Source of the DNA: Neoechinorhynchus agilis
Lineage: Eukaryota; Acanthocephala
Assembly: GCA_051530055.1 (NCBI GenBank)
Contig: CM121342.1
Span: 682,001-746,000, forward strand
Direction of reading: 5' to 3'
Length of the DNA: 64,000 bases
A program made the translations under genes and the position numbers. The notes below the pieces were generated by a model. It was not told the origin of the DNA. It ran no database searches and was given only the letters and a program-made list of their open reading frames with translations. This document shows, one piece after another, positions 1 through 11,407 of this stretch (the first letter of the stretch is position 1; each line of letters begins with the position of its first letter).

Positions 1-233
1 ATTTTGCCAACTAGTAACTTCATTAATTCCCATTTGACTTAAAACCTTCAAACCTTCAACCCATCAAAGTCCAAGCGGTCTTGAAATTTGCCTTGCATTT
101 TTTGACAATCTATCCTTCATAGGCATTAAACTTCCTGTATGAAGTCCATCTATTGCTTGTGGATATAAAAACTTAAGACGGAGAGATTATTTTTTGATAC
201 ATATTCCATAAGAATTGTTTTTTTATCTTCCAT
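1..233 (-). CDS. Possible 5' part of an unrecognised gene leaving the window
   Basis: On the minus strand an ATG at 233 opens a short coding-like stretch (MEDKKTILMEYV). Farther on there is a second one containing PQAIDGLHTGSLMPMKD and RLSKNARQISRPLGL, with plausible splice signals between and after them. The reading runs off the left end of the window. I recognise no family. It could be chance open frame in AT-rich DNA. Positions 240-360 hold no other visible feature. Confidence 0.22.
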
Positions 234-416
234 TATGAACCTTTATACAAAAGCGTTCCTTTTTTTATGAAGAGTCTAAAAAATGGAAAGACGGTCATTT
301 GTTAAGGATGATATTTTACGACCTTTCTCCCACATAAAATCTTATCTTAAAACAAATCACTGATGTTCTATTTAGTAGCTGTTGCTTTTGTCATTCAGAT
401 CGATAACTGCTTTCAG

Positions 417-1298
417 TTTTCATTCTTTCATGCGGGGAATTCGCACCCTTCCTGTACGCTGCTACTCGCTATAGCAATTCCGTCTCTAACGTTTACACCA
501 TCAGTCGACAGTCGTACGAACTTACGGAATGTCAGTGTCCCCAAAGAGCCGTTTGTCAACGTTTGGAGTACTGTTCAATCAAATTTGACTTAAGAGGTTT
601 ATGGTCCACGTTCGAAACTGGATTATGGTGTCAATCGAGATCACTGCCTTATTGGATCCGAGACAAACATTTTGAATGGACCATCAAAACTAGGATTGTC
701 CAATCAAGAATCGATTGCGGCAATGAGAGTGATCTGTCTTCATTTCAACTTATTGGACACTTAGCAACTGTCCGGACTTTAGCAGTAAAAGATAGAGATT
801 CTGTTGAACTAGAATGTCCTTATCTTATTTATCCTTTTGAGGTTCAATGGATGCTCAATGGACAACCGGTTGAGACTAAAATTCAACCGACGTTGTTTAC
901 GCTTTCTGTATATTGTGTTCACATTCAAATTTGTTTAATTTCCTATTTGCGTTTCTAAAGATGAACACGCAATCCTGGGGTATTCTAATATTGAAACTCT
1001 TTTTTTCACTCAAATTACCGTTGATCGTCGGCTGAATTTTACTCCTTTAGATGACATTGAACACCTAATGGTTGATCCATTATCGGGCAAATTGATTATT
1101 GTGGAACTGCGACAATCACATCTCGGGAACTACACTTGCGTTCACGCACCTTCGTCCATTACGCTCGCAGTGTTCCAGCTTATCTTGGACAGTAACTTAT
1201 CTCTGATTTCCACATACGTTCAGATTCCTGGAATCACTGCTTTCGTGATGGTGACAGTTATTGTAACCGTATCCTCGTGCTTTTTCGTAAGAGACTAG
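417..1298 (+). CDS. Single-pass membrane protein with an Ig-like domain
   Basis: The frame from about 417 reads through cysteine-rich sequence (CQCPQRAVCQRLEYC) into an Ig-like fold. Its signs are a VELECP strand with the first Ig cysteine, VQWMLNG with the core Trp, then YTCVH with the second cysteine after a conserved-looking LGNY. An intron of 46 nt (915-960, GT-AG) joins LSVY to EHAILGY in phase. After the Ig domain comes a hydrophobic helix (about ITAFVMVTVIVTVSSCFFV) and a stop at 1298, so the protein probably sits in the plasma membrane with the Ig domain outside. The 5' end is unresolved: a tract ending in CAG at 416 looks like an acceptor, so an upstream exon with the start and signal peptide may exist; an ATG at 363 in another frame is an alternative. 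Ligand and role unknown. The next gene starts only 102 nt downstream. Confidence 0.5.
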
Positions 1299-1400
1299 TT
1301 TTGGTGTAGTGCCACTGCTTTTACCATCCAGATTATGTTAGCATAATGCTTCCGACTTTCCCCATTTCTCACATATAAGGCCCATTTCTCTTTTTTCAGA

Positions 1401-2768
1401 ATGATATCCAGAGCATCACAACAAATGAGATCTTCGTTGGTCAAATCCATACCATCAGTCGCCGCGATTCAAAGTCGCCTCATATCTAGTGCAACGAATA
1501 AATTTAAAGTCCTCGTTTACTCCGCAAAGGAATACGACATTCGTCATCTACAGAAAGGGGTCGAACGCTCTTCTATCAAAGACCGTGTGGAATTAGCTTT
1601 CGAAAAAGAAAATTTAAGTGCTCAAACAGTGCATCGTGCTAAAGCTCACAATGGGATCTGCATCTTTGTCAATGATGATGCCAAATCTGGGGATGTTGTC
1701 AATAATCTCAAAAGCCTAGGAGTTAAACTCGTCCTATTGCGATGCGCAGGTTTCAATAATGTCGATGTTCATAAGGCAGTTAGTGGTGGAATTAAGTTGG
1801 CACGAGTGCCAGCTTATTCACCGTACTGTGTGGAACAAGGTTTCCTCTTTAATGCTGTTTTGGGTGGAACGGTCTTGTCCGAAATATTGCCAAGGATTTT
1901 TCTAATTTAACTCATTTAAATTTTTACAGTGCTAAAATCAACCAAATTGAAGATTTGACACATAAATACGCTAGAAAATCGGTCAATTTTGGTCGTCATC
2001 GGAAATATTAAAAAAAATTGAAGACTCATTCCGATAAATTACACTTTAAAATTTAATTCTCACATGGGGAGAAATCCTGTTGTAGCAGAATTTTCCGTCG
2101 GATGTCTCCTTGCACTTCAACGAAACATCAATCGTGCCCAGCAACGAGTATCGATTCATAACTTTAGTCTCGAAGGTCTGGAAGGTTTTGAACTCCATGG
2201 CAAAACTGTGGGAATCATCGGTGCTGGAAAGATTGGTCAAGCCACTGCTGCAATCTACAAAGGATTCGGGTGCAAAGTTTTTGCCTATGATGTTTACAAG
2301 GACAATCAAGCAGCTTCGAAAATTGGTTTCACCTACGAGGATGACCTCAATAAGCTATACTCAAGTTGCGATGTCGTAAGTCTTCACGCTCCACTGACAA
2401 AAGATAATCATCACATGATTAACTCGGATGCAATCGCGAAGATGAAAAAGGGAGCGTACTTGATTAATGTTGGACGAGGAGCTCTTGTCGATTCCAAGGC
2501 TCTTCTCGACGGCTTGAAGTCCGGCAAAGTAGGAGGAGCTTGTCTTGATGTATACGAACATGAAGCCGCCGTTTTCTATTCTGATCATTCGACCAAAGTC
2601 CCAAAGGATGACCTATTGTCGCTTCTCATCTCATGTCCTAACGTATTGGTAACCTCTCACCAAGCATTCCTTACCACTGAAGCTCTTACTAACATCGCTG
2701 ATACCACGCTGGGAAATCTTACGGAATTCCTCGAAGGAAAGAAGTTGACTAACGAAGTATTACCATAA
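1401..2768 (+). CDS. D-lactate dehydrogenase of bacterial LdhA type, likely mitochondrial
   Basis: NAD-dependent D-2-hydroxyacid dehydrogenase, best matched to bacterial fermentative D-lactate dehydrogenase (pyruvate + NADH to D-lactate). Two exons: 1401-1822 and 2072-2768, intron of 249 nt; the join restores YSPNPVVAEFSVG in frame, as in the family. Seen: Rossmann motif GAGKIG, catalytic Arg in NVGRGALVD, Glu in YEHEAAVF, His in TSHQAFLT, and the LdhA-like insert VFYSDHS. The first ~35 residues are rich in Arg and Ser with no acids, like a mitochondrial targeting peptide. The ATG follows a strong acceptor (ttttttcag + one base), suggesting trans-splicing, and the gene lies 102 nt after the Ig gene, an operon-like spacing. 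The family is mainly bacterial and patchy in animals, so ancient transfer is possible. Start chosen at the acceptor-linked ATG. Confidence 0.88.
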
Positions 2769-3027
2769 ATCGGTGATGGCGAAAAAGAAACTGTAGGACA
2801 AAACAGTGGATGGGTTTTGTGTCGAGTAGGATATGGGGGATTTGGGGAAGTTAATTGAAACTGCGTTTATAGGGGATTTCCGTCCATGTGATATAATTAA
2901 GCATGAAAATATTTTAAATCTTAACTTTTAGCTTAATGAAAACTAGAATATTTCGCCATTATGATCCATTCGAATGGATCATTCGTCGATGACGTCTGTA
3001 GCCCAAACCTTTACCACAAAAAGTTTG

Positions 3028-5145
3028 TCAATTATTTGACTCTCGCGGCAGGCATTCCCGCAATCTTTGAGCAGCATATTCCGGTGTTATATCTCGTTGA
3101 GGTTGTGCAAACATCTCATAACCGACCATGTATTTCTTTATGGCTGCTGATCGAAGAAGGGGCGGATTGAAGACGACATGCATGATCCAATGTTCAGATG
3201 AATCGAATCGTTTTCCCACTGGAGTCCCAAATATTCCCATTGAATAAGGAAACGTCATTTGAAAAAGGTTGTCGTATTTACTTATGGTCAATTTAAGTAT
3301 TTTCCCGAAATATCTCACTTGATCTGAATTGAGTTCTGTTATACAATGGACTTTCGATTTTGGCAAAATCATTGTCTCATACGGCCATTCAGCCCAGAAT
3401 GGTACCAAACATATAAATTCTTTGTTCTCAGCCACAACCCGATTTTTAGTCGCATGATTTGCTATTTCTATTTTCATGTAGTCAAAAAGAAGCTGGGAAT
3501 TGTGGGTTAATGCTCAATGTTCCATTATCATGTCGGTGAATTTCTTACAAATCTTTTAACGGGACGTCTTTACATTCGATAAGGAATATATCGACATTCA
3601 TAATTTCCTGGCCCACAACGAAATGGAAGGCACAGTTTGTATGAGAACCAATATACTTTGATATTTACATTAATATCTCAAATATTTAATGCGTTTTCTC
3701 TATACTGCGAGTTTTTCTCTCCTCGAGATTTATTTGTAAACATGCAAATTTTCGAGGCCTCAACCTCCTTATCAAGCATTGCTTGCGTGCAATAATATTC
3801 GATAAATTCAAAGATCTAAAAAGAATAAGCGTCAAGTTCCGCATGGAGGAAAGGGTGACTTAGGGTTAAAGAATATCCTATAAAACAACTATAAATATCG
3901 GTCCCGTGAGTGGTTTAACCCAGTACGCTGGTTGTACTAAGCCTTTACTAACTAAAAGGGAATGAAATTTACTATTAATGAAGGAAATAGAAACGATATA
4001 TCCATGTTGAAAAAGGAAGGTCCTTTTTACAAGCAAAATTTCTACAATCCAATTCCGAAGTATGTGTAAAAATGCTACCAGCTCTGAGTTTTGTAATGGA
4101 AATTCGTAGTGAGTTAATATTTAGTAAATTCATTCGCAAATTGTACAGTGAGCACTTTTCAGGTGGGGGAAGGTTCTAATCGACATTAAAAACGTAGACT
4201 TCGTAGCATGATGAAGAACGTTCTTAGAGATGCTTATGAGGACCCAAAGGTACATGGGTCCTCCAATTCTTTGTATTTTTTAACAATAAACGTGTTATTA
4301 TTGTAAACTAGGAAATTAAAGCACGAAACCCAGATAAAGCTAGACCGATTGTGATGCTTATTAAAAAAATTAATTAATTTTGTTTCAAAGCAATAAGGCG
4401 TAACCAGTCAAACTTATTTTCCTTGAAAACCCGATATTTTGCCATATACAATAATGTAGTTATTGCACGATTCCTTATAGCAAATCGAGAAAATTATTTA
4501 GCTAAGTCTCATTTCGAAAAAGGTGACAAAAAAGAAGTTTTCAGAGCTGATCTCTGAAATAAATGGAAAATCGAGCAATTGAAGGTATGCACTCTGAGTT
4601 TTATCCTTCCGATCAATTTCGCAAGGAAGGTTCCGAGTGGCCCATATTTGGCAATGAGGATGTGGATTGGAGCAACCCATAAGTGATCCCCTGTTCTCGA
4701 AAATTTGAATCCAATCAAACCTTCCCGTTTTCTTCATTTCCAGATAAACGGTAATCCACGTTCTGACAATCTTCTCGACCTGCTCGTCCGACATATTTGG
4801 AATAGTCATCTTCCTGTCTGGATGATAGCACATCACTTTACATTCTCCCGATTCCAGTCGAACTTTGAGTAGATCATCATTTGATTGAGAAACGACACTC
4901 GAAACGACTTCAGTTACGTTAAATGCCGGAAAATCGTTGTTAAAGACAAAAACATCTTTATAATCTAAATTTTTGATGCCGGAATATCGGAAGGCGCCCG
5001 GCATCAGACTATTGTCCATGGATTCAACCTTCTCATCGGATTTAGACCCTTCGCCTGACCAAGGACGATTAACTCTGTGAGGACTCACTAACGTCCATTT
5101 GTCCAATAGGGGATTGTATCTGGAGTGGGAATATTCGCTCTCCAT
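3028..5145 (-). CDS. GALT: Galactose-1-phosphate uridylyltransferase
   Basis: Leloir-pathway enzyme that exchanges UMP between UDP-glucose and galactose-1-phosphate. The 5' exon (from ATG 5145 to about 4560) carries SRYNPLLDKW, VNRPW, CKVMCYHP, and IFENRG followed by GCSNPHPHCQ with the active-site His-Pro-His. The last exon (3492-3028) starts after a clear acceptor and reads LLFDYMKIEI, LVPFWAEWPYET, FPYSMG, NPPLLRSAAIKKYMVGYEM and AQPQRDITPEYA, all typical. The exact donor of the first exon is unresolved; a small middle exon may lie in the ~1 kb gap (3493-4500), large for this window. The frame stays open upstream to 5313, but the ATG at 5145 lies 3 nt after an acceptor-like AG and fits the family start. 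In the second metal/His region I read EHWIMHVVF where human has HWQLHAHYY, so one conserved His is missing. Confidence 0.85.
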
Positions 5146-5149
5146 ATTC

Positions 5150-5865
5150 TGTGTACCGTTGTTACTATGACGCTCAGGTAAAGACGAGAGCTTCGAGAAT
5201 TTTAAAAGAAAGATACGAAACGATGTGAGCACAGCTTTTGAAGTAAACTTTCGTGACAATATCGTTAAATCGACTTTTTCAGAGCAAAAAATAATGTTTA
5301 ACGGATCTAACAAATTGGTCGGATGAAATCGTATGAATTTGGGTGTTTCCGAAAAAATACCAAAATTAGTCCTACAGAAGCGAAAAGTGTTATTTACTCC
5401 AACGATTTCAAAACTACACGGTTTGAAAAAAAGGCAGAGTAAAATGCGATTTCTTTGTAATGATTATTTACAACTGAAGTCCCTTAAATTTACTTAAACT
5501 TCTATTGTTTCCCGTGGGGACAAGGTTGTGTTGGTCCAATCAGGGTTTCGCTTGACAACGAAACTAACTCCGTGTAGCCGTGATTATAATAACACATTTA
5601 TTTGTTACTTAACAAGAATTAGACCAATGTACATTTTGAGTCCTCATTTCGTCACCCAGTTTGCCTTCCCGACCTTCTCCTCGAATTATGCCTTCTGCGA
5701 GCCGCTTTGTTTCGCTCAAGGCTGCTACGTCGCCGTTGAATCGGGCTGCAACCCAAGCTCCTAATATGTGAGGTTTCGAACTGGAATATGTTGAGGTAGA
5801 AGGTTTTTGAAATTTGTAATTCTTTGTTTGATTAACAATTTTTTCTTTCTTTTTCAACAAGAACT
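5150..5865. other. Stretch without a recognisable gene
   Basis: Between the GALT start and the LINE remnants I see only short chance frames. A run near 5589 (taataacacatttatttg) resembles the start of the dispersed minisatellite repeat seen at 7245, 34150 and 43628, but the rest does not match. Confidence 0.4.
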
Positions 5866-5869
5866 TACA

Positions 5870-7257
5870 AACATTCACACCACCGCTCTGGATCACTCAG
5901 CTGCCTTAGTGATGTAACGGTCCAGAAGACGGATGCAGCGTTTCCTCTCGTTGCACAGATAGACTTATGTTTTGTAGGAGGAATGCTCCTTATCTCAAAT
6001 CGCCAGTGATTCGTCTCAATCGCTTGATCAGATCTTGCGCTCCAAGGGGATGATACTGAAAGGGGAAAGTGGCCGAAACAGATATTATTTGCCGCCAGGA
6101 AACAGGACCACGTGCCACTTTAACATTGCCCCAAATGATAAAGTCAAAAAAACCTTGATAAAGGCGTACAAGATTGTGCCGAAATATCAGATTTTAAAAT
6201 AAAATCATTTTAATTTCTTCACTATAAAACAACCAATATGAACAGTTCAGCCTTCAAACACACAGTAACATTGATTGTCTTTTTAATATTTTATCAGAAA
6301 TGAACTTTCTTAGATTGAGATGAATAATGGAGGTATTACGATTTTCAAACAAAATTAAATTTTTTATTGAAATATGATGCCAGTTTCATCTAAAAATTTA
6401 CTTCTTAAAGCCATAAGATCATTCACACCACCGTTTTGGATCACTCAGCTGCCGTCCTGCTGTAACGGTAGAAATGACGGATGTAGCGTTCCCTCTTTAC
6501 ACAGCCCAACTTATGTTTTGTAGGAAGAATGCTCCTTATCTCGGATCGCCAGTGATTCGTCTCAATCTCTTAGACAATTGCTTGAACAGGTCCTGCGTCG
6601 CGGTACCAAACTATGCCATCAGTTATCTTTCAAAGGATACAATTTAAAAGTGGCCGACGACAAATCGAATTTCATATAAATGTGAGGCAATTGGAAAAAT
6701 AACGATGGGAGAGACGCAACTAAACACGGGACGCCCAAACTGTGAACGATCATGCCAGAATGGTTTGAAGTGGACGATGTTAACCCATCATTTCTAGGGG
6801 CATTCCCATGCAAGGTAGGCTGGGTACTCTTGAATAGGCCAGCCCAGGTCACGAATCCAGCTGCCGTACTGCTCTGTCACGGCCGTTCACCGGAGGGCGA
6901 CCATCTTGGATTCGCCGCGGTGTGCCTTCGCGTGCTATGGAGCTCTCAGATATTCAAGCCTGCCCACTTGCTTGCGATACCGTCAGAACTTGTTATCGAT
7001 GGGAAAAGACTGAAGTTCGAAGATAGTTGAAAATGGATGAAAGCCATTCGCGGAGGGGTTTGTTCAAGTTGCTCATAACTGCGCGACTGCCACAATTGGT
7101 CGGCATACAGTCTCGTTGAAACTGGTCGCAGTGAGCGGTCCCAATCTTTTTTCGCCTTGCTGCGCCTGCCCACCGGGAGAGGGTCGCATTCGACAAGGTC
7201 AGCTGTTGGGTCCGAAAGGCTCTCTTCTGCCAGATCCGCCGCCGGAGTCAATAACAC
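5870..7257 (-). mobile_element. Broken LINE (non-LTR) remnants with two partial 3' ends
   Basis: Read on the minus strand, the block near 7260-7050 encodes a stretch like the region before the final domain of a LINE reverse transcriptase (KDWDRSL, then RLYADQLWQ). The 3' end is present twice: about 6610-6418 and about 6070-5870. Each has the same ~190 nt ending in the word cattcacaccaccg on the plus strand; the better copy translates to a tail with AVQRGNATS-like sequence, typical of the last residues of this LINE group. The same 3' end recurs near 9657, 19405 and 21425. Several frame changes and deletions show it is dead. 6620-6960 between them has no clear homology. The two 3' ends suggest two insertions or a local duplication. 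Confidence 0.55.
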
Positions 7258-7380
7258 ATTTTATTTATTTCGTTTAAGAAGAGCACCCATGTATCTCTGG
7301 GTCCTCGTGATCACTTTAGAGTTGATGACGGATCCGGTGTGGATGACGGATCCGGAGGGTGACGGTCGACGACCTTAAGC
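7245..7380. repeat. Dispersed repeat with 18-bp minisatellite core, copy 1
   Basis: Starts with aacacattttatttatttcg, then tttaagaagagcacccatgt, then a short run of an 18-bp unit (ggtgtggatgacggatcc). Nearly the same sequence lies at 34150-34370 (core expanded) and 43628-43765. All three are in the same orientation. Read on the minus strand the AT-rich border looks like a retroelement 3' end (aaataaataaaatgtgtt). Confidence 0.75.
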
Positions 7381-7534
7381 CCCAGATACTAGCCCCCTTT
7401 TTAGTCCGATGGGTAAAACGTTCTACCCCCGAAGCACAGGCTTCCCTCGATCAGCCACCTGGGGACACACCGCTTTGGGGTTTCAGGTTCCGTGGGCCAC
7501 CCCTTTAAATAATATGCAAAACGTCGACAATGAA

Positions 7535-8520
7535 AACGTTTCATACCTCGTTGGGTTCATTATCAGTTCTAAAATACAAATTTCTAATGGTTATTCTGCT
7601 CTTACACGAGCTTATGGTTGATTGTGCTGTTCCTTTTTTTTATAGCCATGAAGACAGATTTTGTAACTAAGAACTAAGAACTTCGATTTTATTGTGAATT
7701 TTCGGCCTTAGCGTAGGCCTTCTTCAGACTATCTAAAATGTATCAGTCACAAATCCTATGTCCTTTTGGAACGATATCTGGCGGAACGCGTAGGCGGAGT
7801 GTGTAATCGCCCTTGTTGTGCGTAAATGTATGCACTGTTTGGATAAACATCGCCTCCATCGTCATTCTATCCCGTCGGTTTCTACACTCTGCGAGAACCT
7901 CAGTTGCTCCAAAATCGATTGATGTCCAATCTCAATCGTATGATGTACAATCGCGGACTTCGTATCCATTTGTTTGGAGACAGCTCTCCGGTGTTCAACT
8001 AGACGCCTCTTGAGATTGTTCGTCCTACATACGATTGATCACAATCCCTGCAGGGGATTTTATAAACACACTCTGTTGCACCATCAACTGTTCTTTTAGG
8101 TTGCAACATGCTGTACATTGTCTGTCCCTTCTTGCAATATAGAACACACTCCTTCTTCACATCGAATCGTTTGACCAAGGTTTCAATATTACAGTTCCAA
8201 TTCTCGTTAATATATGGAACTTCAATATATCGGGTGTCTGCATTCGTTGAAGGAACGATATCCCGATCTTTTGTGGGTGGCCGTCGGATAGTTTGCTGGA
8301 CATTTTTCCATGTCCATAATAATAGTTTTCTTGGATAGCCTACTATCGAGACTAACTCAGAGTTGTCGTGGATGCATCTCTTTGCGCTCCCTAGACTAGC
8401 GTTTTCCGCTGGTGATGGTTCTGGGGGATCACGCTTAGTCGACCAATTTGCAGGGGGGAGAGTTGAATCCCAAAGCAATTGAGTTATTTTTCTGCGCATC
8501 TTTGTGTGAACTCGCAAAAA
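7535..8520 (-). mobile_element. Broken Penelope-like element: GIY-YIG region plus hammerhead-like tail
   Basis: Minus-strand coding about 8517-7810 shows the Penelope-like C-terminal part: a linker (RKLLLWTWKNVQQ, FPYINEN-like block) and the GIY-YIG start CVYKIPCRDCDQSYVGRT, followed in another frame by the helix with the catalytic-type EH. About 100 nt past it, at 7727-7700, comes CTGAAGA, a GGCC/GGCC hairpin and GAAA, the hammerhead-like tail that Penelope-like elements are known to carry. A second, more distant tail word of the same type lies at about 7552-7530. The reverse transcriptase part is absent. The copy is a fossil with several breaks. Confidence 0.7.
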
Positions 8521-8579
8521 GAAAGGTGGGATCAGTCCGTTGCAATTGGAGCAACTCTGCGCCGCTTAACAGCGAAAAG

Positions 8580-8870
8580 GTTAAATTAAAGGATCGCAGA
8601 ATACTCAGTTTGTCTCACATCAATAGCAGTGGGCATGAAATCAATTTTGATGGCGTCGAGGTTCTTGCGTGGAGTGACGTAAGACGCGACAAAGTGACTA
8701 TGGAAGCCATCATTATCCAGCAAACAGGTACTTTTGTTGTCAACAAAGCTGACTACAAACTCGGTCTGCGAGTCCCACCGGATAAACTATTTGACCATGC
8801 TTCTTTTAAATTGTAGATTGACTGAAGAAGGCCAACGAAAAGGCCGAAAATTTTCAAGATAAAATTATTT
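8580..8870 (+). mobile_element. Penelope-like C-terminal fragment with hammerhead-like tail
   Basis: Plus-strand coding ends in VEVLAWSDVRRDKVTMEAI and a DKLFDHASFKL stop, the usual C-terminus after the GIY-YIG domain of Penelope-like elements (a line on damage of the DNA ends and the LEA.I helix). Three nt after the stop, 8822-8849 reads CTGAAGA, an AGGCC/GGCC hairpin and GAAA. It points the opposite way to the neighbouring copy at 7535-8520, so the two form a tail-out pair. Truncated at its 5' side. Confidence 0.65.
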
Positions 8871-8945
8871 TCTGAATCAAACATCGCTAATTGAAACTGA
8901 AACTATAATGAATAATTTCTTTACAATGGAATTTATCACTCTAGA

Positions 8946-9707
8946 ATGGTTGAAATTGCCAATCTTCAACCGCAACTTTCGTTGCTGTGTGAACGAGTTA
9001 ATGAATTATCTTCACCCGAAGCTCTGCTCCTGATCAAGAACACCCTTTTTATTCCAAAACTATTATATAAGCTGCGCACAGCACCTTTTTTTAGACATAA
9101 GGATAAGCTGGCAAAATTAAGCGAGACGGTGAAAGCCTCTCTCGAGAAAATTTTAAATACTCAGCTGTCAGACAAGGCCTGGGGTCAAGCGTCCTTGCCT
9201 GTGTCGTCCGGCGGCTTGGGTATCCGAAAAGCAGCCGATATTTCTCTGGCACCTTATTTGGGATCATATGAAGCAAGCCGCAAAGTAGTTAAATCCGTTC
9301 TTGGCGAGAATTACACTTTGGATGAAGATTTCGTAAAGGCGCTTAATCTTTGGTGTGGAGATTCAGGCAGCGAGCAGGTACTAGTCAATGGTTGCAAACA
9401 ATCAGTTTGGGACTTACCCCTGGTAGCGAGAATTCACAACTCTTTAATTTCAGATTCTCGCGACCTGGTGAACTAAACTCGATTGGCGGCAATCTCTACA
9501 AGAGAATCGGGTGCTTGGCTCAACGCTCTCCCAATCGCTTATGTGGACACCCTTCGCTCCGACGAGACAGTAAGGATTGCAGTGTCCTTGAGAGTTGGAG
9601 TACCGGTATCTCATCGTTGCAGTTGCGGAGCGACAGTGGAACCACGGGGACTAATCCAGAGCGGTGGTGTGAATGGTTCCTGCTCCGAGATTCTTAAGGT
9701 TCTGTAA
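8946..9707 (+). mobile_element. LINE reverse transcriptase C-terminal fragment
   Basis: The first frame to 9476 has ALLLIKNTLFIPKLLYKLRT, then AWGQASLPVSSGGLGIRKA, typical of the thumb and post-RT region of non-LTR elements. The reading continues in the next frame with RESGAWLNALPIA, DETVRIAVSLRVGVPV and CSCGATVEPRG, then jumps straight into the family's 3' end (atccagagcggtggtgtgaatg). So there is at least one frameshift and one internal deletion. It belongs to the same family as the remnants at 5.9-7.3, 13.7-14.2, 19.4, 21.4 and 22.4-22.8 kb. Confidence 0.75.
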
Positions 9708-9709
9708 AT

Positions 9710-10240
9710 AAATATTTGAAAGGAAAAAAATTTAGTGGACATACAAAAAGTATTTACAGGCATTCTCTCCACCACGCGGTACCAAACAACCCAAGTGTCT
9801 CAACGTCAAAGGGAACGAAATAATGATTTCGACCCATGTTCATTGGGTTTGGTGTTTTGATATCCTCAACGGCGTAGTTAACTTAAACAGTTTCGATTCT
9901 ATTTTTGTAGATTCTACGAGTATTCAGAAGTTAGTTTTAAAGAATTTCTTTGAATTTTAAGGTGTGTGCATTGTCAACGTTGCGTTTTCTATTAAATCAT
10001 TTTAAAATTTCCAGAAATCAAGTCTACTAAATGGTGAAATGTGACTGTAAATCTATAGAAAGTGTTTGAAAGACTCACATTATCCCTCGCCGTCTTCTAC
10101 TCATTTGTCCCATGCACTGTTTATAGAAGGATTCATATACAAACTTGTTTTATGCGACCGAGTTTTTATCGTCTCCTAAATTCGGTACATCGCTTAAAAG
10201 GATCACCAATGACGAATACTGTCTCATCGATGTCTTTAGC
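9710..10240. other. Intergenic stretch
   Basis: AT-rich sequence without a supported gene, upstream of the Nudix gene. An open frame from ATG 10062 joins the Nudix gene in frame but has no family support. Confidence 0.4.
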
Positions 10241-10250
10241 GAATGACAGA

Positions 10251-10983
10251 ATGAAAGACGTCTCAATAGTGCCCCTTCCGCCATCAGGATCACAATTTGT
10301 GAGACCATATCGCATACACTACACAGACGTCAACCATAAATCTCGAATTTACGATGCGGTTCAAGTTCACGATGCAGTTTCGATCGTTGTGTATTCTTTG
10401 AATAAGCGCGGTAGAATATCGAGGGAAGAGATACTTAACCGCTTATAGGCAGACTCTTATCATGGTCCGACAACTTCGTCCAGTTGTTTTTATAACTATT
10501 GCCAAGGAAAGGAGTAAAAAGGCGACTGTGTCCCAGTTGAACAAGGAGGACTTTGACCGCATAGATGATCAGCTGGCTGTGACTTATGAGCTTTGCTCAG
10601 GTGTGGTTGATAAAGCGACGAGTCTTAAACAAATCGCACTGGATGAGGTTGAGGAGGAGTGCGGATACAAAGTGCCAGAGAAGTACCTTCAAGAGATTAC
10701 GGCACTGCGTGGAAGTCTTGGGATTCACGGATCGAAACTCACGATATACTATTGTGAAGTGACCGATGAAATGAAGGTTTCTGAGGGTGGCGGTAAAGCA
10801 TCAGAGCATGAGTATATTGAAGTTTGCGAAATTGGAATCGGTAAGGTACGTGAGCTATTTTATGACGAATCCGTTGGGAAGGCTCCCAGCTTGATGGTCG
10901 GTCTCATGTGGTTTTTGTATGAACGCGAGGATTTTTTACGGAAGAGTGGATATGTGTCTCCTACGGTATCTAAAAATAAATAG
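10251..10983 (+). CDS. NUDT14: Nudix hydrolase, UDP-sugar pyrophosphatase type
   Basis: Hydrolyses nucleoside-diphosphate sugars (UDP-glucose, ADP-ribose) to UMP or AMP and sugar phosphate; cytosolic in animals. Exon 1 holds FVRPYRIHYTDVNHKSRIYD and VQVHDAVSIVV, exon 2 LIMVRQLRPVVF, then LCSGVVDKATSL with the Nudix box running GVVD...IALDEVEEECGY, and GSKLTIYYCEVTD. A 58-nt intron (10391-10448) is the only GT-AG choice that keeps phase. The loop between the two parts is about five residues shorter than in the human protein. The chosen ATG follows an acceptor-like ctttag by a few bases; an in-frame ATG at 10062 would add 63 unsupported residues. Length about 224 aa, near the family norm. Downstream 10984-11030 is the 3' UTR. 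Confidence 0.85.
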
Positions 10984-11169
10984 TTTGTTGATCCAGAAAG
11001 CACAAAATTATAATAATAATAATACTTATTGGTCAGTATGAAAAAAGGAGTAGATGTAGAGGGAGGATGAACGGAATTGGGATTGCTAGTGTTGTGCTCG
11101 TTGGAAAAAAGGAACAAAATGTTGTAAAATTGTGGTGGTAGGGTTGAGAGGCATTTTGATTGTTTGTTG

Positions 11170-11407
11170 AAAATTTTATAGAGGCATTTGGTGAGCGAGG
11201 GAAAATCAGCTGTGCAAATCTTAGAGGCTCTTCCTTGACCAAACTCCAAAAAAATACTGGCCGCGAATCCAGAAACGCCAGAGAACATTACAGCGCCCAG
11301 ATTATCCATTTTCGATGAAGTTTTGACAGGTACAATCTTACCACAATCGTCCTCAATTTGAAACGCCGATTTTTTGCAAATTCGAAAATTAAGACTTCTT
11401 GACAAAT
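11170..11407 (-). CDS. Weak hypothetical coding stretch
   Basis: Minus strand: an acceptor (ttgattgcag) at 11408 followed by an open frame with DLSRSLNFRICKKSAFQ, a good donor (gtaaga) and, in frame, MDNLGAVMFSGVSGFAAS with a hydrophobic segment. No family recognised, and the C-terminal part reads like translated 3' UTR of the Nudix gene (Tyr run). May be chance. Confidence 0.2.
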
